The position numbers were made by a program, and so were the translations under genes. This document shows positions 27,049 to 36,533 of a stretch of DNA of 59,028 bases, piece by piece. The DNA comes from Bacillota bacterium (GTDB taxonomy: Bacteria; Bacillota_A; Clostridia; Lachnospirales; Lachnospiraceae): NCBI GenBank assembly GCA_023407175.1, contig JAEYMU010000010.1, positions 1 to 59,028 of the forward strand. The letters run 5' to 3'. The notes under the pieces are model-generated. The model was given only the letters and a program-made list of their open reading frames with translations, did not search any database and was not told where the DNA came from. Position 1 is the stretch's first letter, and every line of letters starts with the position of its first letter.

Positions 27049-29997
27049 ATGCGTAAAATATTAAGTATATTATTAATAGCTTGTCTTATGGTAACTGTCT
27101 TTCAATTTCCGACGGTAAGTACAAAGGCGGAAACAAATTATAATTACGGGGAAGCTCTGCAAAAAGCAATTATGTTCTATGAATTCCAGGAATCCGGCGA
27201 TCTTTCGGATGACATCAGGAATAACTGGAGAGGAGATTCTGCCCTTAGCGATGGTTCGGATGTGGGCCTTGATCTGACCGGAGGCTGGTATGATGCAGGA
27301 GATCATGTAAAGTTTAATCTGCCAATGGCATATTCTGCTGCGATGTTAGCCTGGAGCGTATACGAGTCCGAGGATGCGCTGAGAGACAGCGGGCAGTTGG
27401 ACTATTTGTTAAAGGAGATTAAATGGGTTACCGATTACCTGATCAAATGCCATCCTTCGGCAAATGTGTACTATTATCAGGTAGGCTCCGGTAGTGCGGA
27501 TCATGCCTGGTGGGGACCGGCGGAGGTAATGCAGATGTCACGTCCGTCCTACAAGGTAGATTTGCAAAATCCGGGCTCTGCAGTATCCGCAGAAGCTGCA
27601 GCAGCTCTGGCATCTGCAGCCCTGGCATTTGCAGATACGAATCCAACCTATGCCGCAACCTGTCTTACACATGCGAAGCAGCTGTTTTCTTTTGCCGATA
27701 CTACAAAGAGTGACAGCGGATATACCGCAGCTAACGGTTACTACAGCCTTTACGGCGGCTTCTATGATGAGCTGTCCTGGGCAGGTGTGTGGTTATATCT
27801 TGCCACCGGTGAGACAACCTATCTGACCAAAGCAGAGGATTATGTAGCTAATTGGGGTAAGGAAGGACAATCCACGGATATCGCCTATAAATGGACACAA
27901 AGCTGGGATGATGTTCATTATGGAGCGGCTGTGCTTCTTGCCAAGGTAACGAATAAGAGTATCTATAAAACCTTCTTAGAGATGTATCTGGATTATTGGA
28001 CCACCGGATATAATGGAAGCCGTATTACCTATACGCCAAAGGGCCTGGCCTGGCTGGATTCCTGGGGATCGCTCAGATATGCCACGACAACGGCATTCCT
28101 GGCCAGTGTTTATGCCGACTGGTCCGGCTGCACCACAAGCAAGGTAGCAACCTACGAGGCATTTGCCAAGCAGCAGGTGGACTACGCACTCGGAAGCACC
28201 GGGCGTAGCTTTGTCGTCGGATACGGTACGAATTCTCCACAACATCCGCATCATAGAACTGCACACAGCTCCTGGGCTGACAGTCAGAGCGTGCCAACCT
28301 ACAGCAGGCATACAATATACGGTGCGCTGGTCGGCGGACCGGACAGCAGTGACGGCTATACCGACACCATCAGTAATTATGTAAATAATGAAGTAGCCTG
28401 TGATTACAATGCCGGCTTTGTAGGTGCATTGGCAAAGCTTTATGGTACCTATGGCGGTAATCCGATTTCGAACTTTACCGCAATAGAAACGGTTACAAAT
28501 GACGAATTCTTTGTAGAAGCTGGAATTAATGCATCCGGTTCAAATTTCATAGAGATTAAAGCCCTTATGAATAATCAATCCGGATGGCCGGCAAGAATGG
28601 GAGACAAATTATCCTTTAAATATTTTATTGATATTACCGAGGCCGTTAATTTGGGATATTCTGCATCGAATTTTACCGTTACTACGAACTATAATGCCGG
28701 AGCAACAGTTTCACAGCTCCAGCCTTGGGACGAAGCGAACAATATCTATTATGTTAATGTGGACTTTACCGGAACGAAGATATATCCCGGCGGACAGTCA
28801 AATTACAAGAAGGAGGTTCAGTTCCGCATTGCAGGGCCTACGAACACAACCTTCTGGAATAATGCCAATGATTATTCCTTTACCGAGCTTAGCGGTGTTA
28901 CCTCCGGCAGTGTAGTAAAGACAACCTATATTCCTGTATATGATGCCGGTGTTAAGGTATATGGCAATGAGCCGGGTACGGCACAAAACAGCGCATCCAT
29001 TACTCCTGTTACCGCAGCCTTTGACAAGTATACTCCGTCGAGTATCAGTGTTACTGTAACGAATAACGGCAATACCTTAAACAGTATTAAGAATGGTACG
29101 ACCACTCTGGTAAGCGGAACGGACTATACGGTGTCCGGTAATAATGTTGTTATTGCAGCCTCCTATCTATCAGGTCTTGCGGTAGGAACCGCAACCCTGA
29201 CCTTTGATTTTAATGCAGGTGTCGATCCGAAGCTGGTTATAACAGTAACTGATTCAACACCAAGCGGAGCAATCTCAATCAGTCAGGCGGAATTTGATAA
29301 GAGCAACCAGAGCAATATTACAGTCGGGTTGACTCTGAACGGGCGTACCCTCACAGGTATTAAAAATGGCAGTACGGCGCTGACCTTGGGAACAGATTAT
29401 ACAGTATCCGGGACTACGGTAACCATACTAAGCTCTTATCTGGCGGCGCAGGCTTTAGGAAAAACAACTCTGACCTTTGATTTTAACGGGGGAACTGACC
29501 CTACGCTTGTGATTACAATCAAGGACAGTTCCATCGTAGTAACAGGCAATGTAAAGGTACAGATGTTTGAGGGCAATTTATCTGCAACCACCAACGGTAT
29601 TATGCCGAGAATAAAATTATATAATACAGGAACAACCTCGATTAATCTTTCTGATGTAAAGCTTCGGTATTACTTTACCATTGATGGAGAAAAAGCACAG
29701 AATTTCTGGTGTGATTGGTCCTCTGCGGGAACCGGTAACGTGACAGGAACCTTTGTAAAACTGTCGGAAGCAAAGACCGGTGCAGATTATTATCTTGAAA
29801 TTGGCTTTACATCGGCAGCAGGAACCCTTGCGGCCGGGCAATCAATTGAAGTACAGGCCAGATTCTCGAAGACTGATTGGACAAATTACACCCAGACTAA
29901 TGACTATTCCTTCAATGCCACAGACAATTCTTATGCCGACTGGACAAAGATAACAGGATATCTGGCCGGAAGTCTTGTATGGGGAGTAGAACCGTAG
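27049..29997 (+). CDS. GH9 processive endoglucanase with CBM3c-X2-X2-CBM3
   Basis: 982 residues: signal peptide (1-28), then GH9 (about 30-465) with catalytic Asp residues in [15 protein letters not shown] and the acid Glu in [12 protein letters not shown] (near 446). An intimately fused CBM3c (about 480-635) confers processivity in this subfamily (theme B). Two X2 modules (about 650-735 and 739-828) and a cellulose-binding CBM3 (about 832-982, ending WGVEP) complete it. GTGGAGG precedes the ATG. The tail is strikingly like that of the GH48 protein, so both enzymes should bind the same cellulose surface and act in synergy. Confidence 0.95.
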   Translation: MRKILSILLIACLMVTVFQFPTVSTKAETNYNYGEALQKAIMFYEFQESGDLSDDIRNNWRGDSALSDGSDVGLDLTGGWYDAGDHVKFNLPMAYSAAMLAWSVYESEDALRDSGQLDYLLKEIKWVTDYLIKCHPSANVYYYQVGSGSADHAWWGPAEVMQMSRPSYKVDLQNPGSAVSAEAAAALASAALAFADTNPTYAATCLTHAKQLFSFADTTKSDSGYTAANGYYSLYGGFYDELSWAGVWLYLATGETTYLTKAEDYVANWGKEGQSTDIAYKWTQSWDDVHYGAAVLLAKVTNKSIYKTFLEMYLDYWTTGYNGSRITYTPKGLAWLDSWGSLRYATTTAFLASVYADWSGCTTSKVATYEAFAKQQVDYALGSTGRSFVVGYGTNSPQHPHHRTAHSSWADSQSVPTYSRHTIYGALVGGPDSSDGYTDTISNYVNNEVACDYNAGFVGALAKLYGTYGGNPISNFTAIETVTNDEFFVEAGINASGSNFIEIKALMNNQSGWPARMGDKLSFKYFIDITEAVNLGYSASNFTVTTNYNAGATVSQLQPWDEANNIYYVNVDFTGTKIYPGGQSNYKKEVQFRIAGPTNTTFWNNANDYSFTELSGVTSGSVVKTTYIPVYDAGVKVYGNEPGTAQNSASITPVTAAFDKYTPSSISVTVTNNGNTLNSIKNGTTTLVSGTDYTVSGNNVVIAASYLSGLAVGTATLTFDFNAGVDPKLVITVTDSTPSGAISISQAEFDKSNQSNITVGLTLNGRTLTGIKNGSTALTLGTDYTVSGTTVTILSSYLAAQALGKTTLTFDFNGGTDPTLVITIKDSSIVVTGNVKVQMFEGNLSATTNGIMPRIKLYNTGTTSINLSDVKLRYYFTIDGEKAQNFWCDWSSAGTGNVTGTFVKLSEAKTGADYYLEIGFTSAAGTLAAGQSIEVQARFSKTDWTNYTQTNDYSFNATDNSYADWTKITGYLAGSLVWGVEP

Positions 29998-30032
29998 AAA
30001 GAGAAGCATGGGAACTTAGACTTGAAATTTAT

Positions 30033-30067
30033 AAAAAACGGAATCAGCTTAGCTGATTCCGTTTTTT
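30033..30067. terminator. Cellulase operon terminator
   Basis: Near-perfect hairpin CGGAATCAGCT / AGCTGATTCCG flanked by A6 and T6. It works in both directions and lies 35 bp after the GH9 stop. Confidence 0.9.
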
Positions 30068-30124
30068 ACTTGCGATTTTTATTATTTACTTAATGGTATA
30101 ATGATATGCCGTATCAAAATGTTT

Positions 30125-30364
30125 CTATGACGAGGCAATAAATTCATTCATAAGCGTATGAATTTTCATTATTGTACCTGTCAAAATAATTCGAACCATC
30201 TTTTTCTTGCCATTATATGAATAAGAAAATTTTATATCACCGTATTGGTTAGAGTTTACTAATTCCATCATTTTATTGCAGATACTTTCTGCTTTATTAT
30301 GTTCTATATTAGAATAATCATAAATAGAGCAAACCGAATCTTCATCCTTCACTTCCTTTGACAT
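30125..30364 (-). CDS. Small protein of unknown function, start uncertain
   Basis: From the ATG at 30364 the product is 79 residues, soluble, with a C-terminal beta-like segment (DIKFSYSYNGKKKMVRIILTGTI). No ribosome binding site precedes this ATG. The frame stays open upstream to 30445 and reads like protein (DIDSFLKQDFVNQSI, then KKNGIVYDY), but offers no ATG, GTG or TTG. The gene may use a rare start or may be a 5'-truncated remnant. Family not recognised. Confidence 0.4.
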   Translation of the reverse strand: MSKEVKDEDSVCSIYDYSNIEHNKAESICNKMMELVNSNQYGDIKFSYSYNGKKKMVRIILTGTIMKIHTLMNEFIASS

Positions 30365-30520
30365 GTAATCATAGACGATACCATTTTTTTTGCTCTTAAT
30401 ACTTTGATTTACAAAGTCTTGTTTAAGGAAGGAATCAATATCCTCTCATATATTTATTTTAAAAAGAATAGGAGTTTATTTCAATTTGAAAAATTGTAAT
30501 TTTTTCAAGGCAATGAGCTT

Positions 30521-31195
30521 TTATATCCAGCCTTTCTCCTTCCAGTAATTCATATCAAGCGGGCTGTAATCCATTCCCTTATGCATCTGCTTCATTATAA
30601 AAAACATAAATCGGGCCTTTATTCCTGGTTTCACATGCCCTGATTTATTTTGAATGGCCTTCGCCAGCTTTGCTGTCTTTCTTTCTGCTTCGGCCTTTCT
30701 TTTTGCACTTACCTGGTTCCAGCTCATTGCAGCTACCGTTACCGGCAGCTGATAGATTTTCCCTACCGACCACCAGAACATCTGAGTGGCTATCAGCTTC
30801 GTGGTTTGCTTTGCACCTGCACCTGCGGTAGTCGAAATGGCGACTCCTATTTTCTGCTTCATAGTAGGATATGGCCGATGTGATATCCAACGATATCCCA
30901 TATGGTCAAAAAAGGTTTTCAACTGGCCGGAAACGTTAAATACATAAGTTGGCGAATCAATAATAATTACATCAGCTTCCTCGATTGCGCTTATTATCTT
31001 TTCTATCTGATTGCGATGGGGACAGGTATTTTCTCCCTTCATAATACATTGATAGCAGCCTATACAATCACTAATGTCGTTCACATAAAATTCTGAAATA
31101 TCCTCCCTGGCACAATTCAACTTATCTAACAGCATATGAGTGATATGATAAGTGCTTCCCTTATGTGTCTGTCCGTGAACAGATACTATTTTCAT
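30521..31195 (-). CDS. Flavodoxin-fold NAD(P)H-dependent oxidoreductase with Cys cluster
   Basis: 224 residues. N-terminal flavin-phosphate loop VSVHGQTHKGSTYHI, then SPTYVFNVSGQLKTFFDH, as in FMN-reductase/flavodoxin-like proteins. A compact CIGCYQCIMKGENTC motif (CX2CX2CX7C) is the arrangement of iron-sulfur flavoproteins of anaerobes, so an Fe-S cluster is likely. The C-terminal 60 residues are basic. It is translationally coupled to the upstream TetR gene (4-bp overlap), so it is probably induced by a redox-active or electrophilic compound sensed by that repressor. Confidence 0.8.
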   Translation of the reverse strand: MKIVSVHGQTHKGSTYHITHMLLDKLNCAREDISEFYVNDISDCIGCYQCIMKGENTCPHRNQIEKIISAIEEADVIIIDSPTYVFNVSGQLKTFFDHMGYRWISHRPYPTMKQKIGVAISTTAGAGAKQTTKLIATQMFWWSVGKIYQLPVTVAAMSWNQVSAKRKAEAERKTAKLAKAIQNKSGHVKPGIKARFMFFIMKQMHKGMDYSPLDMNYWKEKGWI

Positions 31196-31785
31196 AGCTT
31201 ATACACCTCCCTGAATTGAGTGACCAATAATTCAATTCTTTTTAATGCATCCTCCATGGTTATATTTTTATAATCATATTCCTGCAATAAAATAAGAATT
31301 GGAGTATAAAAATGATATGCCATAATAGCTGTATCTTTTTCAGCAATAGCCTTTGTTTTTTGTATGATTGCAAATATCCCGGACTGATACTGCATGGGTA
31401 TTTCAATCAAATATTTTGTATATAAGGCACCAATTTCCGGTCTGTGAAAGGAGCTTATGATAAACAATTTCCTGCATCTCGATAGAAAAGGTTCTTCTGC
31501 GTATATCTGGAAGGTCTGTTGAATCATTCCAATTAGCATTTCTATGGATATGTTCACATATTCCATACGATCAAGCAGGACAGGGTTGAAAATACTTCCC
31601 GTTTTTTCCTCGAAGCTTTGAACAATCCTGCAAAAAATATCCTCTTTTCCGGAGTAGTGCTTATAGATAGAGGCTGCTTTAATACCAACTGCATTTGCAA
31701 TATCCGACATGGATACTCCATCATATCCTTTTACAGAAAATAGAGCTAAGGCCTCATTTAAAATTTTTTCCTTCGTATCACGCAT
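31192..31785 (-). CDS. TetR/AcrR family repressor
   Basis: 197 residues. Helix-turn-helix LFSVKGYDGVSMSDIANAVG and IKAASIYKHYSGKEDIF. The C-terminal ligand domain is of the type with a conserved EPFLSRCRKLF stretch. Its end overlaps the flavodoxin-like gene, so they form an operon. Two identical-looking 16-bp operators lie just upstream, which supports autorepression. Confidence 0.85.
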   Translation of the reverse strand: MRDTKEKILNEALALFSVKGYDGVSMSDIANAVGIKAASIYKHYSGKEDIFCRIVQSFEEKTGSIFNPVLLDRMEYVNISIEMLIGMIQQTFQIYAEEPFLSRCRKLFIISSFHRPEIGALYTKYLIEIPMQYQSGIFAIIQKTKAIAEKDTAIMAYHFYTPILILLQEYDYKNITMEDALKRIELLVTQFREVYKL

Positions 31786-31810
31786 TTTATCACATCCTGT
31801 AATTTTATTT

Positions 31811-31851
31811 GCTAATGTTCGTTAGCTATATTTTAGCTAATAATCGTTAGC
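31811..31851 (-). promoter_or_regulatory. Twin TetR operators GCTAAnnnTCGTTAGC
   Basis: GCTAATGTTCGTTAGC (31811-31826) and GCTAATAATCGTTAGC (31836-31851), 25 bp apart, lie in the promoter region of the TetR-flavodoxin operon. Each is palindromic (GCTAA/TTAGC), so two repressor dimers can bind side by side. Confidence 0.75.
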
Positions 31852-31860
31852 CTGTCAATC

Positions 31861-31908
31861 AAAAAAATAAGAGGTATTCATGCACAGCATTGAATATCCC
31901 TTATTTTT
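31861..31908 (-). terminator. Terminator of the sigma/anti-sigma operon
   Basis: AAAAATAAG..GGTATTCA pairs with TGAATATC..CTTATTTTT. It is placed 20 bp after the anti-sigma-like gene on the minus strand. Confidence 0.7.
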
Positions 31909-31928
31909 GGTTTATAATGTAGTATTCA

Positions 31929-33365
31929 TCATTTATTTATTAAGGAATAAAGGTATACCTGGCTTTTACTCCAATTATCGGTTGTCGCATTAATCATGAC
32001 ATGATCGGCATCATTCCAGCCGATGGAATATTCATGAATACCGGGCTGGTTTTCACGGTTCAACAAATAAAATTTGCCCGCTTTGATATCAATTACGCCG
32101 AGCTGTTGTATAACATCCTCTCCAAAGGAGGATACGAGGATTTTATCATTATCAGAGTTTATGATAAGATTTTCTGCCAGCTCTTCGGTGATTCCCTCCA
32201 CTGTAAGTCTTGCTCCGGTGAATTCGTCTACCAGATAAATTCTGCCGGCCTCTTTTATAAAATCATATCGGCCGCCTGAAAATCTTACCCTAAGGCTGTT
32301 GTCATTTTGCTCCGCCGGAATCCAGTATCCGGCATTGCGATAGATTTCAGTGAGGGTATCTGCGGTATAATCATAACAGTAATAGTTGAAATTTTCTTCT
32401 GTAAGGGTTTCCAGCAGCAGGAGCTTGCCTTCCACTACCTTGGCGGATGAAATAGAAGAAATCCCGGTCAATTCAGAGAGAGGAAGAGCTTCTTTCCCGT
32501 TTGTGTCAACCAGATATGCTTCCGTATCATCCAGCGTCTGCCCCAGGGATAATACAAATCTACCTTCTCCAAGATAATGCCAATTCCGAAGGACAGGGTA
32601 GCTTATAAGGTCCGTACCGTTTACACGAATTCCCTGCAGGATATCAGTTACTTTGCCTGTCTCCAGGTCATATCTGGCCGGATAGCTCCACTGATCAGAT
32701 TGTGGATTTTTATATAAGGTCAGCCAGACCTCATGATCACCGGATACACTAAGCATAAATTCGGCTTCATTTCCATCCTCCAGCATAAAGCTGTTGCCCT
32801 CGTTCTGCTGCAATAACAAGATTCCTTCGTAATTAACACGGGTATAATCGATAGCTCCCTTAATTCCCAGCAAGGTTATCTCCCGTTTGATTTGATCCGA
32901 GGCCACCGGAATAAATTCACTATCTACAGCAGCATAATACTCTGTCTGGCCTGAAGCATCTGAATAATAAAATAAAGGACCGATTAAGCTCATGTAGTTA
33001 TCCGACTTTAAATATTGAACAGCAAAAACATCCTCCAGAGTACTGGTCGCATAGAGAGAAATGTGGTTTTTATCAGAAGAAGGAGATACACTGTCCGATC
33101 CTTCCGGCATCTGATTATTCTTATTTTCAGAGTCCGGTACAATTTCTGTTTCCTTCAGCTGGAACAGTGAGATAACCCATTCCCGAAACTGGGCATTCAC
33201 AGTATAGGCAGTAGAAAAGGATATGGCTGCCAGGACAAAAGCAGCAGCGATACCAAGCCACCATCGACGTGCGGTGAATTTTGCTTCCTTTTCCGGAGCT
33301 ATCGCATCATACAAAAGCTGATCGTCTATTGCTCCGATTGCTTCCCATATATTATTTAAATTCAT
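31929..33365 (-). CDS. Membrane-anchored anti-sigma-like protein with large exported domain
   Basis: 478 residues. A short cytoplasmic N-terminus (about 1-38, AIGAIDDQLLYDAIAPEKEAKF) precedes one TM helix (about 38-58, WWLGIAAAFVLAAISFSTAY). A long extracytoplasmic domain follows, with repeated beta-strand units (for example YPVLRNWHYLGEGRFVLSLG, IYLVDEFTGARLTVEG) suggesting a beta-propeller-like sensor. It overlaps the ECF sigma gene. The second Met (33365) has AGAGG eight bases upstream; the first Met is only two bases from it. It most likely holds the sigma factor at the membrane until an external cue arrives. No zinc motif is seen. Confidence 0.65.
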   Translation of the reverse strand: MNLNNIWEAIGAIDDQLLYDAIAPEKEAKFTARRWWLGIAAAFVLAAISFSTAYTVNAQFREWVISLFQLKETEIVPDSENKNNQMPEGSDSVSPSSDKNHISLYATSTLEDVFAVQYLKSDNYMSLIGPLFYYSDASGQTEYYAAVDSEFIPVASDQIKREITLLGIKGAIDYTRVNYEGILLLQQNEGNSFMLEDGNEAEFMLSVSGDHEVWLTLYKNPQSDQWSYPARYDLETGKVTDILQGIRVNGTDLISYPVLRNWHYLGEGRFVLSLGQTLDDTEAYLVDTNGKEALPLSELTGISSISSAKVVEGKLLLLETLTEENFNYYCYDYTADTLTEIYRNAGYWIPAEQNDNSLRVRFSGGRYDFIKEAGRIYLVDEFTGARLTVEGITEELAENLIINSDNDKILVSSFGEDVIQQLGVIDIKAGKFYLLNRENQPGIHEYSIGWNDADHVMINATTDNWSKSQVYLYSLINK

Positions 33366-33918
33366 TTCCATAACCTCTTTCTAATAAAAAGCGGCATAAA
33401 GCCTTTCCATCCCGTGACAGAACTGATTTTACCTTGCTTTTGCTATACCCCAGCAGATCGGATATCTCTCCAATGGTATCAAAGAAAAAATAACGCCGGA
33501 TAAAAATATTCCTTTTGTCAATCGATAATCCCCTAAGAAATTCGTTGATCGTGTCTACCAATTCCTTCGTTTCAAGCTTCCCGGATAAATTAACATTTTC
33601 AATTAATACGTTTTCCAATTCCTCGATGACCTGTGCCGTATTTGAGTTTCTTTTTTGGGCAAGAGCAAAGTTTAATTTCTTTATGGAGAGGTTTCTTGCA
33701 ATTTTACAAAGAAAAGCAGAGAAGTACGCCGGGCGTGCCGTGGGAATTGCATTCCAAACCCCAAGATAGGTATCGTTCACACATTCCTCGGCCTCCTCAT
33801 TACTATGCACAATGTTCAGGGATATTTTCGTACATAATCTTTCATACTTGTTTTTTGTTTCTGTAATGGCCTGTTCCGACCTGCTCCAATATAATTCGAT
33901 GATTTCACTGTCTTCCAT
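33352..33918 (-). CDS. ECF RNA polymerase sigma factor
   Basis: 188 residues. Region 2: YERLCTKISLNIVHSNEEAEECVNDTYLGVWN. Region 4: DKRNIFIRRYFFFDTIGEISDLLGYSKSKVKSVLSR. Its 3' end overlaps the membrane anti-sigma-like gene, giving a sigma/anti-sigma pair. The second region ends unusually with LLERGYGNEFK. The target promoters are unknown; a self-regulated promoter is expected in 33919-34000 but I could not define it. Confidence 0.85.
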   Translation of the reverse strand: MEDSEIIELYWSRSEQAITETKNKYERLCTKISLNIVHSNEEAEECVNDTYLGVWNAIPTARPAYFSAFLCKIARNLSIKKLNFALAQKRNSNTAQVIEELENVLIENVNLSGKLETKELVDTINEFLRGLSIDKRNIFIRRYFFFDTIGEISDLLGYSKSKVKSVLSRDGKALCRFLLERGYGNEFK

Positions 33919-34001
33919 GCTTTTTCCCCCTTCATATCATAAGTACGGAATTATTCGAAAAGAGTCGCAGAAATTTAAAATATTTTTGAGAGTTAATAAG
34001 T

Positions 34002-34037
34002 AAAAATGAGTTCATCCTTTCGAACAAACTCATTTTT
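34002..34037 (-). terminator. Terminator downstream of the DUF6483-like gene
   Basis: AAAAATGAGTT (34002-34012) pairs with AACTCATTTTT (34027-34037), about 50 bp beyond the gene's stop on the minus strand. Confidence 0.7.
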
Positions 34038-34086
34038 ATTAAGCATAGGACAGGATATGACCGGAATCCTGGACAGGGGGGATTAC

Positions 34087-34476
34087 TTAATCTAATAATA
34101 TGCTTAAAAGAGCATCTGCCATACTTCCATAACCATAGATTTCCGAAACATATTTTAATCCGTCAGTTATTTCTCCTCTTGAAAAATTGTATTCCTCAAG
34201 AAAATCGATATCCTTTTCATTCAAATATAAGTAAAACATAAGTGCTATTTTATAATTTTGAATATCGGCAGGATTTAATTCATCTAACAACTTGTTTTCG
34301 GCTTCATTTATTTCACCCTTATCAATGAGATATAGAAGCTCATTATATTTTTCTTCCGTTTCTTTTTCATTTAATAGAAGCTCCTCTTTTTTATCCATAT
34401 CTATATGAAAGAGTAACTTTAACACAGTTCTGACCACTTCGTGAATCAGACGCATAATATAATCTTGTTCAATCAT
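34087..34476 (-). CDS. DUF6483-like small helical protein
   Basis: 129 residues, all helical and acidic. The opening MIEQDYIMRLIHEVVRTVLKLLF matches the DUF6483 family of Firmicutes, whose role is unknown. The C-terminal part is TPR-like (INEAENKLLDELN, IALMFYLYLNEKDIDFLEEY). The start is set at 34476 behind AAGGAG; a longer reading lacks a ribosome binding site. Its neighbour on the same strand is a short membrane protein. Confidence 0.7.
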   Translation of the reverse strand: MIEQDYIMRLIHEVVRTVLKLLFHIDMDKKEELLLNEKETEEKYNELLYLIDKGEINEAENKLLDELNPADIQNYKIALMFYLYLNEKDIDFLEEYNFSRGEITDGLKYVSEIYGYGSMADALLSILLD

Positions 34477-34520
34477 ACGAATCTCCTTTTCTAATAATTT
34501 TAAAATCAAATGAAAAGGAT

Positions 34521-34871
34521 TCAATGATTCATACGCACTTTTAATATAACGGGTGTTACATAATTCGAAGCTGTAAGCCAGCACCGTAAATGATAAACAG
34601 AAAGAAGGATGATCATCAAAAGCCAGGCGTACTGTGCTTTTCTTTGTTCTCTATTGATTATCGTTTTATTTTGTTGGTTTACGTTGTATTTAATTGGATT
34701 TGATTGAATAACATTATTTTGGTTCTCTGCAACAGAGAGGGATGTCATCTCACCGAATAGTCCGTAACTATAAGCGATGCCTCCGGGTAGCACACAAAAT
34801 GAAATATTAACCGTAAAGAAAAAAATGATAATTCGAAATAATATTTTTTGAGCTAATATTGTTCTTTTCAT
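34521..34871 (-). CDS. Small two-TM protein of unknown function
   Basis: 116 residues. N-terminal hydrophobic segment (about 8-32, ILFRIIIFFFTVNISFCVLPGG), a polar Asn/Gln-rich loop (ENQNNVIQSNPIKYNVNQQNK), then a second hydrophobic helix (about 80-97, YAWLLMIILLSVYHLRCWL). The arrangement suggests a TM hairpin or a secreted loop. The ATG at 34871 is preferred over an upstream TTG because GGCAGGTGG lies just before it. No family recognised. Confidence 0.5.
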   Translation of the reverse strand: MKRTILAQKILFRIIIFFFTVNISFCVLPGGIAYSYGLFGEMTSLSVAENQNNVIQSNPIKYNVNQQNKTIINREQRKAQYAWLLMIILLSVYHLRCWLTASNYVTPVILKVRMNH

Positions 34872-34994
34872 GTCCCACCTGCCTTTATAAAACAAAATAT
34901 TTTTTCCATAGAATTATGCCAAAGCAATCATTCTAAATTCATTATATCCTATTAATTTAAAATAACAAGAATTAATTACCGTAGGGTGTATATA

Positions 34995-36362
34995 TCAGCC
35001 CAGCAAAGCTGTTAAATAATTCTTCAATTCCTTAACTTCCAGGATGGTTTGTATCATAGTATCGCGATCTCTTACCGTTACCGTACCATTTTCCAGGGTA
35101 TTGTCATCAATCGTTATTGCAAAGGGAATTCCTATGGCATCTCCCCTGCGATAGCGCTTTCCGATATTGCCGGCATCATCATAGGACACCATAAAATGCT
35201 TTTTTAATTCCTGATAAATTTGCAGAGCTTTGTCGGAATGACTTTTCTTTATTAGCGGGAGAATATTTGCTTTGATCGGAGCAAGAAAGGGTTTTATTTT
35301 CAATACCTGTCTTTTGTCTCCGTTTTCCAATTCTTCTACTGCAAGACCTTCAAACAAAACCGCTAAAAATATCCGGTCTAATCCATAGGTGGACTCAATT
35401 ACATACGGTATATATTTTTCGTTTGTATTTGCATCAAAGTATTCCATACTTCTTTTTGAGAATTCCTGATGTCTTCGTAAGTCAAAGTCCGTTCTGTTAT
35501 GTGTTCCGTTAATCTCGCCCCAGCCAAAAGGAAACAGGTACTCAATGTCGCATGCAGCCTTTGCATAGTGTGCCAGTTTTTCATGGTTATGAAAGCGCAA
35601 GTGCTCATTGATAAGTCCGATAAATTGAAAAAATTCAATTCCATAATTCTTAAAATATTCGTACAGGGTATCATCATCACCCTTCCGGCAGAAGGTTTGA
35701 TACTCCATTTGTTCAAACTCAATGGTTCGGAAAGTAAAATTTCCGGGAGTAATTTCATTACGGAAGGCCTTTCCGATTTGCCCGATGCCAAACGGAAGCC
35801 TGGTTCTCATAGTACGCAAAACGTTATTGAAATTTACATACTCGCCCTGGGCGTTTTCCGGCCTTAGAAATATGGTATTGGAAGCATCCTGTGTTACGCC
35901 GCGCTGTGTGGCAAACATAAGATTGAATTGCCGGATATCAGTAAAATTAGATTTACCGCATTTGGGACAGGGGATTTTTCTCGATCGAATAAAAGCTAAC
36001 ATTTCCTCCTGGGACATTGCATCAGCATTAACCGAGGCATCAAAATTATTAATCAAATTATCTGCCCGATGTCTTGTCTTACATTCCTTGCAGTCCAAAA
36101 GAGGATCGGTAAAGCTGTCCAAATGACCGCTTGCTTTCCAGGTAACAGGATTCATTAATATATCGGAATCTAATTCATAGCTGTTGTCCCTTGCCTGGAT
36201 AAAATAATATCGCCAGGCATCTTTAATGTTGTTTTTCAAGCGTGTTCCCAGAGGACCATAATCCCAGGTGTTTGCCAATCCGCCGTATATTTCACTGCCT
36301 TGAAATATAAAACCATACTGATTACAATAAGCCATCATTTCGTCCATCGTTAAATTACCCAT
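34995..36362 (-). CDS. glyS: Glycine--tRNA ligase, homodimeric type
   Basis: 455-residue class II synthetase that charges tRNA-Gly. Typical blocks are FIFQGSEIYGGLANTWDYGPLG near the start, FRNEITPGNFTFRTIEFEQMEYQ (motif 2), and a motif-3 region ESTYGLDRIFLAVL. A C-terminal anticodon-binding domain is present (PFLAPIKANILPL). A zinc-like insertion has CKEC and CPKC pairs. The start at 36362 follows AAGGAGG; readings starting earlier run through the leader. A T-box leader with the expected glycine features controls it. Confidence 0.95.
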   Translation of the reverse strand: MGNLTMDEMMAYCNQYGFIFQGSEIYGGLANTWDYGPLGTRLKNNIKDAWRYYFIQARDNSYELDSDILMNPVTWKASGHLDSFTDPLLDCKECKTRHRADNLINNFDASVNADAMSQEEMLAFIRSRKIPCPKCGKSNFTDIRQFNLMFATQRGVTQDASNTIFLRPENAQGEYVNFNNVLRTMRTRLPFGIGQIGKAFRNEITPGNFTFRTIEFEQMEYQTFCRKGDDDTLYEYFKNYGIEFFQFIGLINEHLRFHNHEKLAHYAKAACDIEYLFPFGWGEINGTHNRTDFDLRRHQEFSKRSMEYFDANTNEKYIPYVIESTYGLDRIFLAVLFEGLAVEELENGDKRQVLKIKPFLAPIKANILPLIKKSHSDKALQIYQELKKHFMVSYDDAGNIGKRYRRGDAIGIPFAITIDDNTLENGTVTVRDRDTMIQTILEVKELKNYLTALLG

Positions 36363-36401
36363 TTCAAGAACCTCCTTGAGTTTTAATTTGATAAGAACAA
36401 A

Positions 36402-36533
36402 AGTGTACTTCGTACACTCTCGCCTCCACTGCCTGGATAGTACAGCTTTTGTTCCGCGCGCGAAGCTGCGCATCCTTAGCGGAGCGTTTTTGCTGTAATA
36501 GGGCGCAATTTCCTATTACAGCAAAAAAAAGCC
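36402..36533 (-). repeat. Palindrome-rich insertion between T-box and glyS start
   Basis: Three hairpins lie between the T-box terminator and the start codon: AGTGTAC/GTACACT (36402-36418), a GC-rich CGCG/GCTGCGC block (about 36455-36485), and a long arm pair TTTTTGCTGTAATAGG / CCTATTACAGCAAAAA (about 36488-36527). Their compactness suggests a dispersed intergenic repeat inserted into the leader. Confidence 0.45.

Noticed and set aside
23924..29997. Cellulosome components
   Set aside because: Neither cellulase has a dockerin, and no scaffoldin or cohesin is present in the window.
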